Assembly: GCF_003945595.2 (NCBI RefSeq)
Contig: NW_024104554.1
Span: 496,001 to 560,000 of the forward strand
Source of the DNA: Pipra filicauda
Lineage: Eukaryota; Chordata; Aves; Passeriformes; Pipridae
DNA: 64,000 bases
Reading direction: 5' to 3'
Both the position numbers and the translations under genes were made by a program. This document shows positions 1 through 14,018 of the stretch, piece after piece (position 1 is the first letter of the stretch; every line of letters begins with the position of its first letter). The notes below the pieces were generated by a model. The model searched no databases. It was not told the DNA's origin and saw nothing but the letters and a program-made list of their open reading frames with translations.

Positions 1-3000
1 CATACAAGAATACTTCACCATATCCTCTCTGTTGAAACTCTGTGTTTGTGTGTTGAAGATTATGAATTTAATCTTTTCAAAAGACGGTCAGTTATTAGGG
101 CACATGGTTGAACGTGTACAGTCTTGAGTTTTAGCCTTTCCCGGCTAAAGCTTTTATGTATGACTCTGCTTTTTTATGTGGGTTTAGTGTTAGTGAAACT
201 ACTTTTTTATTTGCTTAGGCATATCCCCTTAGATTTCAGTTTTGCAGCATCTTGGTATATGATGATATCAAGAAGAGTAACTATTTAATCAAGACTGTTT
301 TACTATGTTCTATGAAGGAAGAAGCATGTAAAGACATTGTCAGATTCAAATCTAGGATATTGGCAGTATTTTTTCATTATTTATTTTGACATTGTGGATG
401 ATTATACTGGTGGTATAGTACATTTATTTTAGACTGTAAGTAAGGAAGAGCAATATATATATCTTTTAATTTATTACCTATTATTGATTAACTATGAAAT
501 CCTGGACAAATTATTTTTCCTCTGTCTCTGTTCTGTAAAACAAAGATAAACAGTCTTTAGTTAATTACAGAGATGTTCTTTAAGAATCACTGGATTTTAA
601 ATACTTTGAAAATGTAAAATGTTGCTTCTGAGATAAATTAGTTGTAGCAGAAGCATTTTTATTTCTGTAAAGCATTAAAACTAAAAGCTGTGGTCATCAA
701 GAAACATGAGTTATATTTGTAAAATACTAGTTCTCACATTAGCATTTACTAAAGGTACATACTTGTCCCACTCAGTGCATGACAAATTTGAAACTGATAT
801 ACAACCTTATTAACAATATTGTATTTACTCATATACGCATTATAAGGAATCTGAAATATCTCATCTGTCTGTTTTCTGAGACTTTTTGAAAAAGCATTTA
901 AAAACCATTTGAAGGTGTTTACCGTTCTTACACAAGCTTTTTAATCTGGATTTTATCCTTTTATGAAGGATATCAATAATCCCTGTTATCTCAAATAATA
1001 CCTCTATAGAAGTTGCAGTACTTCTTGCACCCTTGCAGGGGCAATGTTAGATATGCTAAATTTATTAAGCTATGCAACTTCTAATATTTCTTCTGCTGCT
1101 GGACTTTCCCCCAAATCCCTCCTGGAGAATTTGAAAACCAGAATTGTTTTCTTCCCATAATCTTTCTACTGCTCTCTGAGAGAAAAAATAACCACTCTAC
1201 TTAGAAGTGGTAGCAATAAGCAACACTTATTGTGTTGCACTTGAAGGGAAAACCCTTCATTATGAACTAGCAATGAAACATCATAATCTGTTTTCCACTT
1301 CCAAAATCTTTTCAAGACTAAATTTCCTTGCTTTTATACCATACTCTAGGGAAATCCATGGAAGAAAAAAGTGAGACGTATAGTTTTTCCATAAAATTGT
1401 GAATAATTCCAGAAGGGGAATCAGCTTTCTGAGAGTCTCAACTCAGTACTTCTGAACATATTACTATAATAAATTAGAGTATATGTAATTTCAAAGATCA
1501 AGACAAAAGACTGAGAATAGTAAATACTGTGTGTACTACAGTTTGCTCAAAGTTGTTTGACAAAGCCAGAGGAGAGGAGAGGGCACAGTAGAAAACAGGG
1601 AAAAACCCTTAAATTACCCTCCATTACTCTTTTTTTTTTTGGTGCCAGTTACATTACCTTACAAACTAGGAAGATATTTTGTCAAAGCTCTTCAGGCCTG
1701 CTTATCAGAGGCAGATACTCTGAGAGGAAAGAGATTTTTTTATTACCACTGAAACAGACACAGTCATCAGAGGAAGTGATTACTGTAACTCCAAAATGAA
1801 TGTCCTTTAAGAACAGCATAGGGAGCAGTTAGTAGGCGGGGAGCAAAAGAACTAACACTAATGTGAGAGCTAGGGAGTTACTTGAATTGTGATAAAAAAA
1901 ATGCATTAGAGATACTTCTTTCATTCATGTCCCTTCATATCATCTTTATATGATATAAGCTAATGGTATTGGTAGTTCTCTTAAGAACCCACAACCTCAA
2001 CTTTGTACACAATCCTTTGCAGCCAGCGGTATTAAATGCCTTTGTTATATCAGCAGTGGTAAAGTTGTGACTCAGGGTTTTTTTGTCTACATTCCTATTG
2101 TGTTTGTTGCATAGCACAGATAATCTGTTTCTCCAAAATCATTCTGTTAGCAGAGCAATTTTTTTTTAACCAAAAAAAACACAAACAAAACAAAACAAAC
2201 AAAAATCCTCTCTACACCAGACAAGCTCAAAAAATCCCTAACTGTTGAACTTGATTGTTGCAGGAATTTGTACAGTATCTAAAAGAGTGATCATCAGAAT
2301 TGAATCATTTGTATTTCATCCCCAAAGAATAAAACTGTTTGTTCTATGAGATTACTGCTAATTTCATAGCATAAAGTACATTATGCAATGCTGATTTAAA
2401 TAGTCTTTATGATCATGTATATATATCACTGTTTTAAAAGTCAGAAGCAAGCTGAGGGCATTTTTCAATTTTTGTGAGAGTGTGTTCCTAGGAATTGTGG
2501 TATACTGAGGCAGTTGGTCAATAACCTCATCAGTGATGACTTCTTATTTTTCTTCTTTTGAAGTTTACAAACTAATTTTTAGAACACAGCTTCTTTGATT
2601 TACAAAAGTATTTTATCCAAATCCCATAAATAAAAGATGTTTGAGACACATCCATTCGTTTAGGTACATGTATTCCTACACTTTATTTGCAAAATGTATT
2701 TTTTTTGCAACTCTTATTTGCAACTCTTCTGCTTCACATACTAACAACTTTCAATTTAGGTAGAGAAATACTACAAGTATTTAAAAAAAATACACTTAGG
2801 GTGTTATGCTCTATCAGTCACTCAGATTATAGGCTAATCATTCCTCTATAAAAAAGGACCTTTGGAGAAATTAAGGAATCAGTCTTTGGAACAGCTTTTT
2901 GAGAGCATTACTGAAAGAAACAGACACCGGTGGGTTGGAGAAGGAGGTTACAGCTTCTCTGCCTCCTTTTTTCAGCTGAGTGCATTTTACTGTGATACCT

Positions 3001-6000
3001 TAATGACAAGGAATGCACTTTCCCTGTGGAGTCCTAACAAAAACCCAGTTATACAAAGTATGGAGTATAGCTATGGAGGTATTTGACATCCTTCTTTGTC
3101 TCTCAGATGTTCAGTATCCAATCTAAAGTAAGTCTACTAGAAATTATGAGATATGTTATGGAATGGGGGGAAATTACAGTGGATGGTATGGCACATGGAA
3201 ATTATACGATGGTTCACCTAATAAATAAAAATAAATCTTCAGAACTCTTCTTTTTACATGCACCAGATTTAATAATGACTTAAAGCATTATTCCCTTCAT
3301 CCAATCATTTATAGTTCAATTTCAATGGTTTTGAGAGTATATTACAATTGTGTGATTTGGAGGCTGTGTCTATAACTGAGAGCCACACTAGTGAATACTG
3401 GACATTTGTGTCAGGACAAAGTATGAATGAAAAAACAATATATTGCATGGATACAGTTATGAGGCAATCTGTTCTTGGCCTCTTTCTTTTTTTCTGGGCT
3501 GTGCAAAAACTAGTTACTGCAGCCCTAGGGCAATAGCACCATGTTATCTGTAGCTCCAGCACTACGGATGGGAGACATTCCCATAACTGATAAATAAAAT
3601 ACAAACCTGCTAGAGTGTAAGTGAGGTTTGTCTTTTCTGTTGCTAAGGTCCCTGATGAGTCTTCTGTCCCTGAAGAATTCTTTATTTCTCTATACTCACA
3701 CAGAGAAATGTATGTACTGAATCCCCCCAATCTTGCCATATTTGGTTTACCTTTTTTTCATGGCCAAAACACATTGGTAGCATCCTCTAATATAAAGAAA
3801 CTCTCTCAGTCTCATTCACTGCTGTATGTTTACAAAATCTGTAAACTGTAATACCCAACACTTGTTACAGTGGCAGTCTCTGGTTTTTAGGCAGCCATTG
3901 AAGCTTTGTTTTGCTTTTCTGTGCATGTTTCTATACTAAAATGTTGTTTAGAGGACTTAAATTACCAGTGGATTTTAGCATGATAATCTAAATGTTTCAT
4001 AGCCCACAAACTATGTGAATACTATTGCAGGCTGAAACACTCTTCTTCTTCCTGGAGTGGGATCTGCCAGCTTCCTTCAGTTAAAAAGGCTGATATTGGT
4101 CAATGTGAATAAGTATGGTTTTTTCTGGTAAATGAGTGTTGGGGAGCTGACAAGAGGAAAAATGCATCAGAAAGAGGAATTCGCAGGAGAAATATTAAAG
4201 AACATACACTTCTTTCAGGAGCAGGCCCACCCACGAAGAGCTGAGGTTATCAGAACAAGTTGTAAGGGCTGCCTCAGTAATTATCTCCACTCCAACATAG
4301 AGACTCTCACTTCCCAACAGTTTCGTGATTTCTTTAGGGAAAGTAAAAATGCTATACTTGAGATACAGTAGAGCATAGCTTTAAATATTAGGAATATATT
4401 TGTAGTCAGACAAAATCTCTCATGACATGTCTGTGCTTGAACCAATATATGAGGATATTAGTAAGTGTGGTGTATCTGAGACAGGAACTTCACTTGAGTT
4501 ACATGAATTTGGGTTGTGAGGAGTTAATCTAATCTGATAAAATAACTGGGAAAGCAGGTCTGGGGTAGGGTATGCTCCAGACCACAGCTTAAGTCACATA
4601 CAGTTTTTATCCTCACATAATTTATTTACCAACTTCTTACTTCACCTTTCACATGTTGCTAATCTCTTTTTGAATTTCCTCAATACGTTATGCACACTTA
4701 AAATTCATTTACATACAGACCTCTGTTAGAAAAACAGCTCATTTTTAAAATGGCCCATCACTTTCAAGTGTATTTCAAACATAACTACTACACTCAGCTA
4801 GATCATGTGCTTATTTTAGGACAACGTATAACTTCAGAAACAAGGAAAAGAAGAGATGATTATTAGAAAAGTCAAGGATATTGAAACTGGATGGAGAAAG
4901 TTAGCTTGGAAGCATGTTTTATGGTATTTTAATCTCTTCTGAAAAGGTCATTTATTTTATAGCGTAGAAGACATTTCAAAATTAATTTATGACTCGATAT
5001 GAAGTTAACTCTGCTACCTACGGTGTGTCCTGGTAATTATGCTTAAAGAAAACCTGATTATTTGTTGTCATAGTGAGCAGAGCCTTTCAGAAGTCTGAAT
5101 TGTCCTTGGTCTAATAAAGAACAAGAGGGCATAGATGGGAGGAGAAATACTGCTGTTACTGGCTGGAAAGGAAAGTAGAATGATTGAAAGAAGATAGATG
5201 TGAAATGGAAAATTAAGGGTATCTGGGAGAGAGTTCGTAGTGCAATGCAACTGATTGCATAGTGGCATGTGACTGTTGACCGTGAGGGGCTGAAAGCTCA
5301 CCCCGAGTCAATCAAAGCTTTCTGTAAGCAAGGGAAGATCTTTCTGACCTCATTAGGTCAGAAACTTAGATACTCCAACATTAAACTCTAGGTATACAAC
5401 TCTGTGGTGTGGAATTCATGAACAGCTGTGTAGACCTTAATTCTGTATATAGTGAACAAGGTTCATTATATTATAGAAATGAAATTCAGAGTATATAGCA
5501 CTTGAATTAAGGACGATTGAATTATACCAAACAATAGAAAGCACTGAAAGAAATGCATAGCTAAAATTCCAAATGAGATACATATATGTATCTATATAGA
5601 GAGATTTATGTATGTAGGCATGACTATATTTACATTCCTAGAGTGATTCCTACACTTCTTTGACTGCACTGTGCCATCTTCCCTTTCCCTTCCGGACATG
5701 TTGCTGTTGTGTGCTGTGATGAATTCAAGCTTGTCTGTACGTGTTAGGTGTACTGTTAGAAGTCCCTCTGGGGATTTAACTTTCAGAACATTGAACTTGT
5801 GAAGCCCAACTGGGGCTAGAAGGCGGAGGAGCACAGGAAACGTTCCAATCACTCAGGACAGAAGCGCCCTAGTCAGGTATCGTATGCTCTGGAGAAAGCA
5901 CATGCAGCTACACTTCTTGAATGCTTACCTAGGATATAGTTTTTCTTACAAATCCGCTGAATTAGAACTATGAAAGATTTTGCTGTCTTTAATGTTTAAT

Positions 6001-9000
6001 GATCACTTTAGTGTAGTGGTGCTAGATTAAAGGGAAAGCTGGATGAGGAAGAGGAACTATAAAACATAAAAAAGCAGGAGAGAAAAGGTTAAGGGTTATT
6101 CATGATAAACTGATAAACCTGTTAGTAAAAGCCTGTTTTTAAAGCTACCTTAATTAATTTTCATGGTCAGAGCACTACTCCAGTTTTGATGAAAGGCAAA
6201 TATGAGTTCTGAAAAACTGCAAAAACAATACAAGCATTTAGTTCTGAAAACATGTCAGTTTGAGTGATGATTTCTAGTAGATGTAAAGTATATGGAGCTT
6301 TGATGTAGATTGTTGAAGAAATGAAAATGCTAAACTCTTACTTCTGAGTTTCTGAACATCTTTAAGAATCCCTGTGCTTCATTTTATGATGTCTAGAATG
6401 TCAATAAATTTGGTTATTTACCTCCAGGGCACCCATGCACACACTCTCACAAACACACGCACCCCCCACCCCCAGCTTGCTTTCAAAAATTACAATCTAT
6501 GAAAATAATTGTAATAAAGAAGAAATAGAATACAAGTAACTGAAAAGATTTGACAAATTTTATATTTTAGAGGAATAAATGTAAATGGTATAATATGGTT
6601 ATGTGCATGAAGAATTTTTTCTTTAAGAAGTGAGACATAATTATCTGTTTAAAAATCAAGTAACAACTTATAGTTAATGATATGATATATAAAAATACAA
6701 AAATATACTACACTAGTATAAAAAAAGTAGAATATAATTTATTTTAGTTGAGTGTGTCTGTAATTACATTTACTGTAATATTTTAAATAGACAATCCTGT
6801 TTATCTTCTTTGAGACAGAACAGTAAACCTTTCCAGTGAGTGCACTGACTATATAATAGGCTTGATGTTATGGAAAATGTATGTTGAAACTGGTTTTTTT
6901 TCAGTATGTGTGAGTATAATTGAGAGCTTTACTGTCAGTTTAAGAGCAACTATCCTAGCTTACCATGTATTGCACCCTAATGAATCAAAAACTAACCTGA
7001 TATACCTGAGTTATAACTATTCATTAAGAACTTTGAATGATATCACTGAATAGTTTGAGAATTACCTTTAATTTTTCCAAGACGAGTTTGAGATCAAAAT
7101 AAGATTTAGGCTCTGAAGGATTTAAAAAACCCATTAGCAACAGCAACAAAATCCCCAGTTCCCTATCTTTGGACATATGCATAGTAATAATTAATAGATC
7201 AGAATAGACCATGCAGTGTGACCTCTGTTACTTGTTTTCCCACCAGTGGTTTCTCAATTTTGTTATTTTTAGAAGCTTTCTGAGTCAATTTCCTTAAAAA
7301 TAACTGAACATTTTAACATTCTAAAGTTCATTCTACAAGAGCTATAAGCTCCATCTTCATGTAAAATAATCAACCATATGCCATTTAAGGGTACAAATTT
7401 CATGTGATTTGATTGGGGGATAGATAGCAGGACGGGTATATTACTTTTCCAAACAGTACAGCACTTTTTGAGGACTCTCTCTATGTTTTTTTTGGTCTTA
7501 GGTGTGCCTGTGGCCTTTTCACTGTGGTACTGATTTTGTTCTCTGATTTTATATGTTTTTTAGAAATCCCTTCAAATTTTTCCATTAAAATAATAAGTGC
7601 ACAAAACTACACTTGATTTTTGAATGAGTTTATGTAAAAGGATTTGAAAAGTAGTAGTTTGAAAAAGTATAATGCCCCTCAAACTCTTTGCACTTTTTGA
7701 ATTATTATTCATGTATACTAAGAAAGATATGTCAGCAAGAGATTTCACAGTTGTTCTAGTCTTTCATGTAGTTGATATTTCTCAACCTTGTGATCTTTAT
7801 AAATGATGAATCCTTACAATTCAAGGTCTAAACAAGGTAAACACTTGCTTGTCAGCAGCACTGCTAAATTAACTTGGTAACTACGGTAACCTTGTGTATT
7901 CTTTCCTTTTCCTGCAGTTCAGTAAATCTTTTATGCAGAAGACCAAATGATGAAGGTAGGAATCCCAGAAGGTTGTGTGAGAGGGATGATGAAACCCTTT
8001 CATTGAATCTTTTAAAAGAGCTCTGAATTTCAGATTTCCGGAAGGCCTCCTGTCTGTATGGAGCCCTGTCCCCCATATCATTAATTTCTGTCTTCATTGC
8101 AGGTTTATGACACTGACCAGATATATCTGTTCTCCTATTAAAACCTTTGTTTATATTAAGGAAAAGAAAACAAACACATAGTAGGGGATATTTTTAGTGA
8201 CTTTTCTGTTCACAAAGATCCTATCTTTTTGTTATAAATGTGCAAACTCGTACTCAGGGCATCTTCTTCATTAGCAGTGTTAATCAGTGAGATGAATGAT
8301 AATCCTCTATATTTTCATGCTGAATAGAAAGGCAGTTTTCACTAATGAAGTTTATTTATAATAACAGAGAGATAAATTAAAATGAAGTTTACTTCTATGT
8401 TTTACTGATAAATATAATTTAGTCTAATTAGACATACATAAAACACCATAAAGGCAGTCTATGAGTACACTAAAAATGTATCTACTTCTTATATTTCCAA
8501 GACAGTTATTATCTCACACCTATCATAAGGCTGAGAACATATTTACTGTTTTGCCAGCATGCTGTCTTCTGAACAAGTTGTTCAAAATAATAAGACCTAA
8601 ATTTGGCACATTATACAAAATTTTCTTGAAGAACTAGAAAAGGCTAATTAGAAAGGAAAGACTGAAAAATTCTGTTGGAATGTAAAACCCACACAGAGTT
8701 CTTGTCTGGTAAGCAAGATGAGTCCTGGACTCCTGTGGTATATGAGTAATAAGAGGAAGAGAATTCCACTAGCACTTTATTTTAGAGGGTAATCAAAGAC
8801 CCAGTGAGATATCATAATTTGGCACTGATACAAAATTAAACAAACTTGAAGGTTTTGTCATTTTGACTTCTATCTACACTCTCTTCTAAAACCTACTATG
8901 GCATTGGTTGGGTTGCACTTCATCATATCATCTTGAAAGGTTATCTAGAGCAGGTTACAATGGTATACATCCTCACCCACCTCTTTTCTTTGGCTAGAAA

Positions 9001-10015
9001 CTGAGTGTATAATTCTGTAACAAAAAACATTCGATAATGTTATAATGTTTGTCTTTTCTACCTTTATATCAGAGTTCAATACTTTCTGCCCAGGCCCCTT
9101 TAAAAATTCCACACACAGAGGTTTTATTGTTTAATATGAAAGTTACTCATTCTAAGTTACTTGACATTTTGGTTTAGCAGAATGATGTAGCAACTCACTT
9201 AAATCCCAATGTAAGTAAAGAATCTGCTAGAGACAGGTACCTGCTATATGTTCCAACCTTCAATGTTCCCATGGACATCATATAACATCACATTTTCCTT
9301 CAAGAGATGAAAACCAGATGTTGGACATAGTTCAAGCCTCAGTTTTTGTTGAATTATTGTCTTCAGTGTCTACAGCATCCCATACCCTTTTTTCTTTATG
9401 AAACAGTCACCCAAATCAATCCCCAGTTGCACGTTTAAGCACAACCTCATCTCCAACACTTCAAAAGGGTTTTACCTCTATTTTAATAGGAATCTATGCA
9501 GCTACTGAACCCATTGTGAATGAGACTTACCAGGAGTCTGTTGCTTACTTAGTGAATTTACAACTTCTCGCAAATGGGATCCTCTCCTGGACATCCTACA
9601 TATTCACTCTTTTATAGATATTATTTCAGTAGTCTGTTTCACTGATCTGCTATCCTATTGCTTTCAGGTTTTAAAGTTCTTTGTACATTGAAGCACACCA
9701 TTTGTATTTTGTTCTTAATGGGATCTGCTATCAAACTGGATTTTTCAGGACAAGTAGCAAACCATTGATTTAGACCAGCAATTCAGTTTTTTTGGGATAC
9801 ACATTTCCTCTACCATGACTATTTCTACCTCTATAATAATGTATTTCCAACCTTCTGGTCCTCATGTTGAGGGAATAATACGAATAATCTACTTGCCAAG
9901 TTTCCTGAACAGATTTTCAAAGTGTTGTCCTTTTGTCATGTGCTCATTTATTTAAGAAAAACAGCATCAGTCTAAGATTTTTTTTGTTAAAACCTTCTCA
10001 CAGACCATCCTCGCA
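1..10015. other. AT-rich non-coding stretch, no gene recognised
   Basis: I see no coding exon, RNA gene or recognisable transposon here. Open frames are short and resemble no protein I know; the longest is 144 codons, minus strand, 3305-3739. Minor features are an A-rich run near 2160-2210 and a CA/C-rich run at about 6430-6477. A segment around 5690-5880 is slightly richer in G+C without an identifiable origin. Two pyrimidine-rich, AG-ending acceptor-like sites lie at about 7917 and 8100 on the plus strand, but no convincing donor lies between them. Old, unrecognisable repeat remnants cannot be excluded by eye. Confidence 0.6.
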
Positions 10016-10740
10016 TGACAGTTCATTGAAGTAGCGGTGGGGGACAAGCCTCTTTCATTCATGTTTCAGTGGATTTACATGCTGTATCTAATCTCCACTA
10101 CTTCTCATGAGACAAAGGAACTGGGAGTCCTGCTGCTTGAGCTTGGTCCTGACCACCAGCTCTCCCAGTGAAGCAGTTGGGTAACCCATGCAGTGACCAC
10201 TTCTTTAATCCTTTGACTAAACATTTCTGCTAAACACAGATGCACTCCCCAGATGTACTATCTGGAGGGTGTTTGTCTTTATTATATTTGGGTGCCTTTA
10301 GTATATTTGAGTGCCATTGGAGGGTATTTTGGTTTGGTTTAAGCCCCTCTGTAGGCTGAATTCCCACTCTAGAGCCTGGTGTTTCTTGTCCCCCATGCCT
10401 GTCTGTGTAACTCAGTCATTCACATTCCTTTGATAAACTCAGGGAGAAGCACTTACACAACCAGTCCATCCATCAGCGAAATCATCCAGATGATCTAACC
10501 ATTCATCCAGACCAAAGTCCCCTGGGTGTCCTTGGCACTGAACTTTGCTCCCTTCACAGAAGGCCCTCTCTTACTCATGTCCTTCTGTCCCCTTGCGGCT
10601 CCCTGTAACCCTGGTACCAGTCACATCTTCTTTCTTTAAACCATCTGCTAGCTTTTTCTTTTGCAAAACATAGTGAATAATTGGTTCATAAAATTTTGGG
10701 TCGTCTCAAATTGGTGCATCCATCACAAATTGGTGCACTA
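10016..10740. other. Compositionally distinct block, possible LTR/ERV remnant
   Basis: This ~700-bp block is visibly richer in C and G than its flanks. It lacks long open frames and reads like the untranslated part of a transposon. Near its right end a 12-bp motif, CAAATTGGTGCA, occurs twice (10707-10718 and 10726-10737, period 19), just after a TTTTGGGTCGTC segment that vaguely resembles leader/primer-site sequence downstream of retroviral LTRs. I cannot identify a family, TG...CA ends or a target-site duplication. The CR1 copy at 10916 begins shortly after it. Assignment to an endogenous retrovirus is a guess. Confidence 0.3.
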
Positions 10741-10915
10741 GTTAAAACCAGAAAAGTTTTCATTCTTTTCCATTTGTACTTTGGTGTTTTGGTGAGTCTT
10801 TTGTTTTCATAGAACACTGAATCAGAGGGTAGATGCAGTTTTACCAGTAACTCACTCTGTTTCAATGTAACTTGTTTTCTCCCACCACCTTAGTACCATT
10901 TCAATCTAGTCTAAA

Positions 10916-11557
10916 GAATCATAGAATCACAGAATCAACTAGGTTGGAAACTCTGAGATCATCGAGTCCAACCTATGACCTAACACCACCTTGTCAACTA
11001 GACCATGGCACTAAGTGCCATGTTCAGTCTTTCCTTAAACACCTCCAGAGATGGTGATTCCACACCTCCCCAGGCAGCCCATTCCAGTGTATAATCACTC
11101 TTTCTGTGAAGATCTTCTTCCTAATGTCTAACTTAAACCTCCCCTGGCACAGCTTAAGACTGTGTCCTCTTGTCCTGTCACTAGGTACCTGGGAGAAGAG
11201 ATCAACCCCCACTTGGCTATGCCCTCCTTTTCAGGTAGTTGTAGAGAGCGATAAGGTCTCACCCGAGCCTCCTCCTCTCCAGGCTAGACAACCCCAGCTC
11301 CCTCAGCTGTTCCTCACAGGACTTGTGCTCCAGTCCCTTCACCAGCATTGTTGCCCTTCTCTGGACACAATCCAGCACCCCAACATCCTTCCTAAATTGA
11401 GGGGCCCAGAACTGGACACAGCACTCAAGGTGTGGCCTCACCAGTGCTGAGTACGGGGCAAAAATCACTTCCCTGGTCCTGCTGGTGACACTATTCCTGA
11501 TACAGGCCAAGATGCCATTGGCCTTATTGGTCGCCTGGGCACACTACTGGCTCAATG
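10916..11557 (-). mobile_element. CR1 LINE, 5'-truncated copy (3' end at 10916)
   Basis: This is the 3' portion of a chicken-repeat-1 non-LTR retrotransposon on the minus strand. The plus-strand text opens with the characteristic octamer-type CR1 terminus (repeated GAATCATA/GAATCACA at 10916-10935), followed by the CR1 3' UTR. Further in is the tail of ORF2, read on the minus strand at 11510-11259. Loss of the 5' part is the usual result of incomplete reverse transcription. I see no clear target-site duplication, which is normal for CR1. The copy is moderately diverged: the ORF2 tail is open for about 84 codons, but a TAG (probably from a 3-bp insertion) interrupts the frame just upstream. 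Confidence 0.92.
11259..11510 (-). pseudogene. CR1 ORF2 C-terminal fragment (reverse transcriptase end)
   Basis: About 83 codons of the C-terminal part of CR1 ORF2 (the endonuclease/reverse transcriptase polyprotein) remain open. The recognisable CR1 signature runs from residue 21, [16 protein letters not shown], followed by a VQRRAT motif and the [14 protein letters not shown] segment close to the stop. The reverse transcriptase catalytic core and the endonuclease are absent, so the fragment cannot act alone. The apparent start is a TTG inside the family's reading frame, so this is not a true gene start: the frame continues upstream to an in-frame TAG. No host function is implied. Confidence 0.9.
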
Positions 11558-13699
11558 TAGAGACAGAGAACTTTTTAAAAAGAAAAAAACTCTTTAGAGG
11601 AAATAAATGATAAATTGTGACATTAAAAGAGAACTTGTGTTATTTCATTCTATTTTCATTTGTATTTTCTTCAAAAATGAAAAGAGAGGACTATATTTTA
11701 CTATTTTCAATAGAGAAAAAGTAAATAATGAAATAATAAAATATTAAGATAATTTAATCTAATTTTTTTTTGCTAGATTTAAAAAAAAACCAAACAAATG
11801 AAGCCACTCCAGCATATACGAGGTTGGTTTACATTTAATGATTTTTGTTCAGCTGGATAATTATGGGTAATTTTCTCCCCACATGTTATACTAATAAACA
11901 CATTTGGGTTGTTTCAGACTATCTCGCTGCTATTTCATCCTAGAAAAATGATTTTCAGGTTCTTAACAAAACCCGCAAGTTTGTTGAATTTGATCTGCAA
12001 CTGTAGCCTGAAAAAATGATCGCTTGAGCTCTGCGTTTCTAATTGTGTAGTTTGAGAACTAAACCTTATTGGTTACAAAATTGCTCATCAACTGCCAAGG
12101 TAACTCTTTGATAATCAGAGTTTAAATGGAATGGCTCTTTGAGGGGTACTTACAAAAGAGTAATACTTTGCTGGCTTTAATTGCAACACCTAAAAATGTC
12201 CTTACTCTGGGTAACAGTTTAAATTAGATCGTATTTTGTGCTGTTTCTTCATTTTCAGAGATCATTTTTAAGCATGTGTGGATGTTTTTTTTCTTTATTG
12301 AATGTGTCATTACTATAAGAATTTTCATATTTTTATTTACTTTCATTTCAGCTTTTTTATGTAAATGCACACGTAAGTAAAAAGACTGCTCTCTTCAATA
12401 ATACATAAGATGATTCTTAGACCCCAAAGTCTGCAAAGAATATACATAATTGACGACATCAGCATCAATCCAGCTTTTAAATAGCAGATACCCAATGAAT
12501 GACATTACACTTATGAAGAATTGTGAATGATGAATGTACACTACTGCTAATGCATGCTACCATCATGATAACTATTTAAAAGTTATGATTCATTGCAAAT
12601 CTCTTCAAATGCCATGCTGGTCTAAATTAATGCAGAAAATGTTTCCCCATGGAAGGAAATAACTTATAAAACTAAATTATACTTCTCAATTTTAGAGCTG
12701 CTATTACAATTTAGATTCATATATATATGATTACATTACAGAAAGAACCACGATTTCCAAAGACAATTAAAACAAAACAGATAGCTTATCACAGCTTCAG
12801 TCTCAGGGTCCTTTAGAAATCACAAATAAATACAGTCATACTCATAAATCTGTAACTCCCAGATCTGGTTGTATTTTCCCAAATGCTGTTCTTTGTTAAC
12901 TTGACATCTTCGGTTCATATATATACTATAAAGACATCACCATATAATGGAAACACAAAATTTGCAGTTAGTTTAATGCAATTTGTGCAATTCACCTATT
13001 CATGGATCTGTGCATTAACTTTCATTGTTTTACAGTCATATCTTCCCTTTTTAATTGTTGAGGTTTTTTTTTCTTTTTCTCTTTTATAATAACTGATTCC
13101 CTCTCACACTTTAAGAGCTGTTAGGGGTAACTTGAAGCATATTTTCTCTGGAGAAAACATTCATTTTCTCTGACCAGTTCTGCTGTCCTAGGCTTTGCCT
13201 TGTCTCCTGCTTTACAGCTTTGCCTCTTATTAGTGTTTCTTGGTCTGAGGGTTCTCCCACAGTCATGTGGATACTTTCAGAGGCTTTATTATCAGACTCT
13301 TGTTTTCATTTAGGCTTCAAAAATGTTCCACTCTCTATTCCTTTTTTCTCCATTATATTTTTTCAAGCTAATCTCTCAGTGAATTTACTTGTCTTGTTCA
13401 ATCATTAACTAAAGTAAGTAAGATTAATTCTTTCAGATCTGGAGACTAAATCACATAGTAGAGAAAGTGAAGTATTTTAGACATGTATGGAGGCATTGAC
13501 AAAATGTAGAATTTAATTCTCTTATGTGTATTTATACATTAACTATCAATTATCCACTCTTTCAGACTGACAAATCAAACCAACAAATACGAAAAAAACC
13601 CTTTCCAAAAATGCACTTTATGAAACTGAGAATTTTTAAATGTTTATTTTCCACTTTCATTTATTTTATTTTTCATTGTGTGTACTCAAGTAACTTATG
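11558..13699. other. AT-rich non-coding stretch, no gene recognised
   Basis: This stretch is AT-rich. I find no transposon termini, RNA genes or credible exons. The open frames at 12883-13089 and 13220-13408 are short, hydrophobic by composition, and unlike any family I know. Confidence 0.55.
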
Positions 13700-13707
13700 T
13701 TAGTTTG
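13700..13707 (+). repeat. Target-site duplication, left copy
   Basis: TTAGTTTG occurs immediately before the SINE and again at 14052-14059 just after its trinucleotide tail. An exact 8-bp direct repeat flanking the element marks its insertion site and fixes both ends. Confidence 0.85.
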
Positions 13708-13719
13708 GGGGCCCCCTGG

Positions 13720-13773
13720 TGGTCTAGTGGTTAGGATGCGGTGCTCTCAGCACCACGGCCTGGGTTTGATTCC
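13720..13773 (+). promoter_or_regulatory. Internal RNA polymerase III promoter (A and B boxes) of the SINE
   Basis: The A box (13720-13730) matches the TRGYNNARNGG consensus exactly. The B box (13763-13773) matches GGTTCGANTCC except for one C-to-T change. The spacing is that of a tRNA gene without an intron. The promoter may be weakened by the B-box substitution. Confidence 0.8.
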
Positions 13774-14004
13774 CAGGGAACTCCTCTGGGCAGATGGAGC
13801 TCATCAGCCCTGTAAGGCCATCCATCTGAGAGAAGGCCACTCTAAACAAACCTACGTCCTGAGGACCTCGCTGCCACCGTCCGAGCTTTGCTCGGCCCCG
13901 GCAGATGAACCTCAGGATTAAAGGGTGGGCTCAGTTCAGCGCACACTGTGTCTCACCTAAAAAATCCACTGTGCAGGCTCGAAGGGTAATGACCTTTCCC
14001 AAAT

Positions 14005-14018
14005 CTTTGTTCGCAAAG
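14005..14018 (+). other. Tail hairpin of the SINE
   Basis: CTTTG-TTCG-CAAAG forms a perfect 5-bp stem (6 bp if the flanking T and A pair) with a UUCG tetraloop in RNA, a loop known to be very stable. The equivalent position of the RTE element (59705-59718) forms a hairpin with different base pairs, so the fold is retained. It is a plausible recognition structure for the RTE reverse transcriptase. Confidence 0.65.

Noticed and set aside
3305..3739. Minus-strand 144-codon frame as a gene
   Set aside because: No recognisable domain or splice context; one frame of this length is not remarkable in 64 kb and two strands.
7864..8101. Possible exon between two acceptor-like sites, or minus-strand coding remnant
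   Set aside because: Two acceptors without a usable donor between them on the plus strand, no splice context on the minus strand, and no recognised peptide.
11106..11450. Plus-strand 114-codon frame
   Set aside because: It is antisense to the CR1 3' UTR and ORF2 tail; Pro/Leu-rich translation of CR1 complementary strand.
13712..13782. A functional tRNA-Glu gene
   Set aside because: The tRNA-like head lacks an acceptor stem that closes properly, has a changed B box, and continues without a T-run terminator into a SINE body flanked by a target-site duplication.
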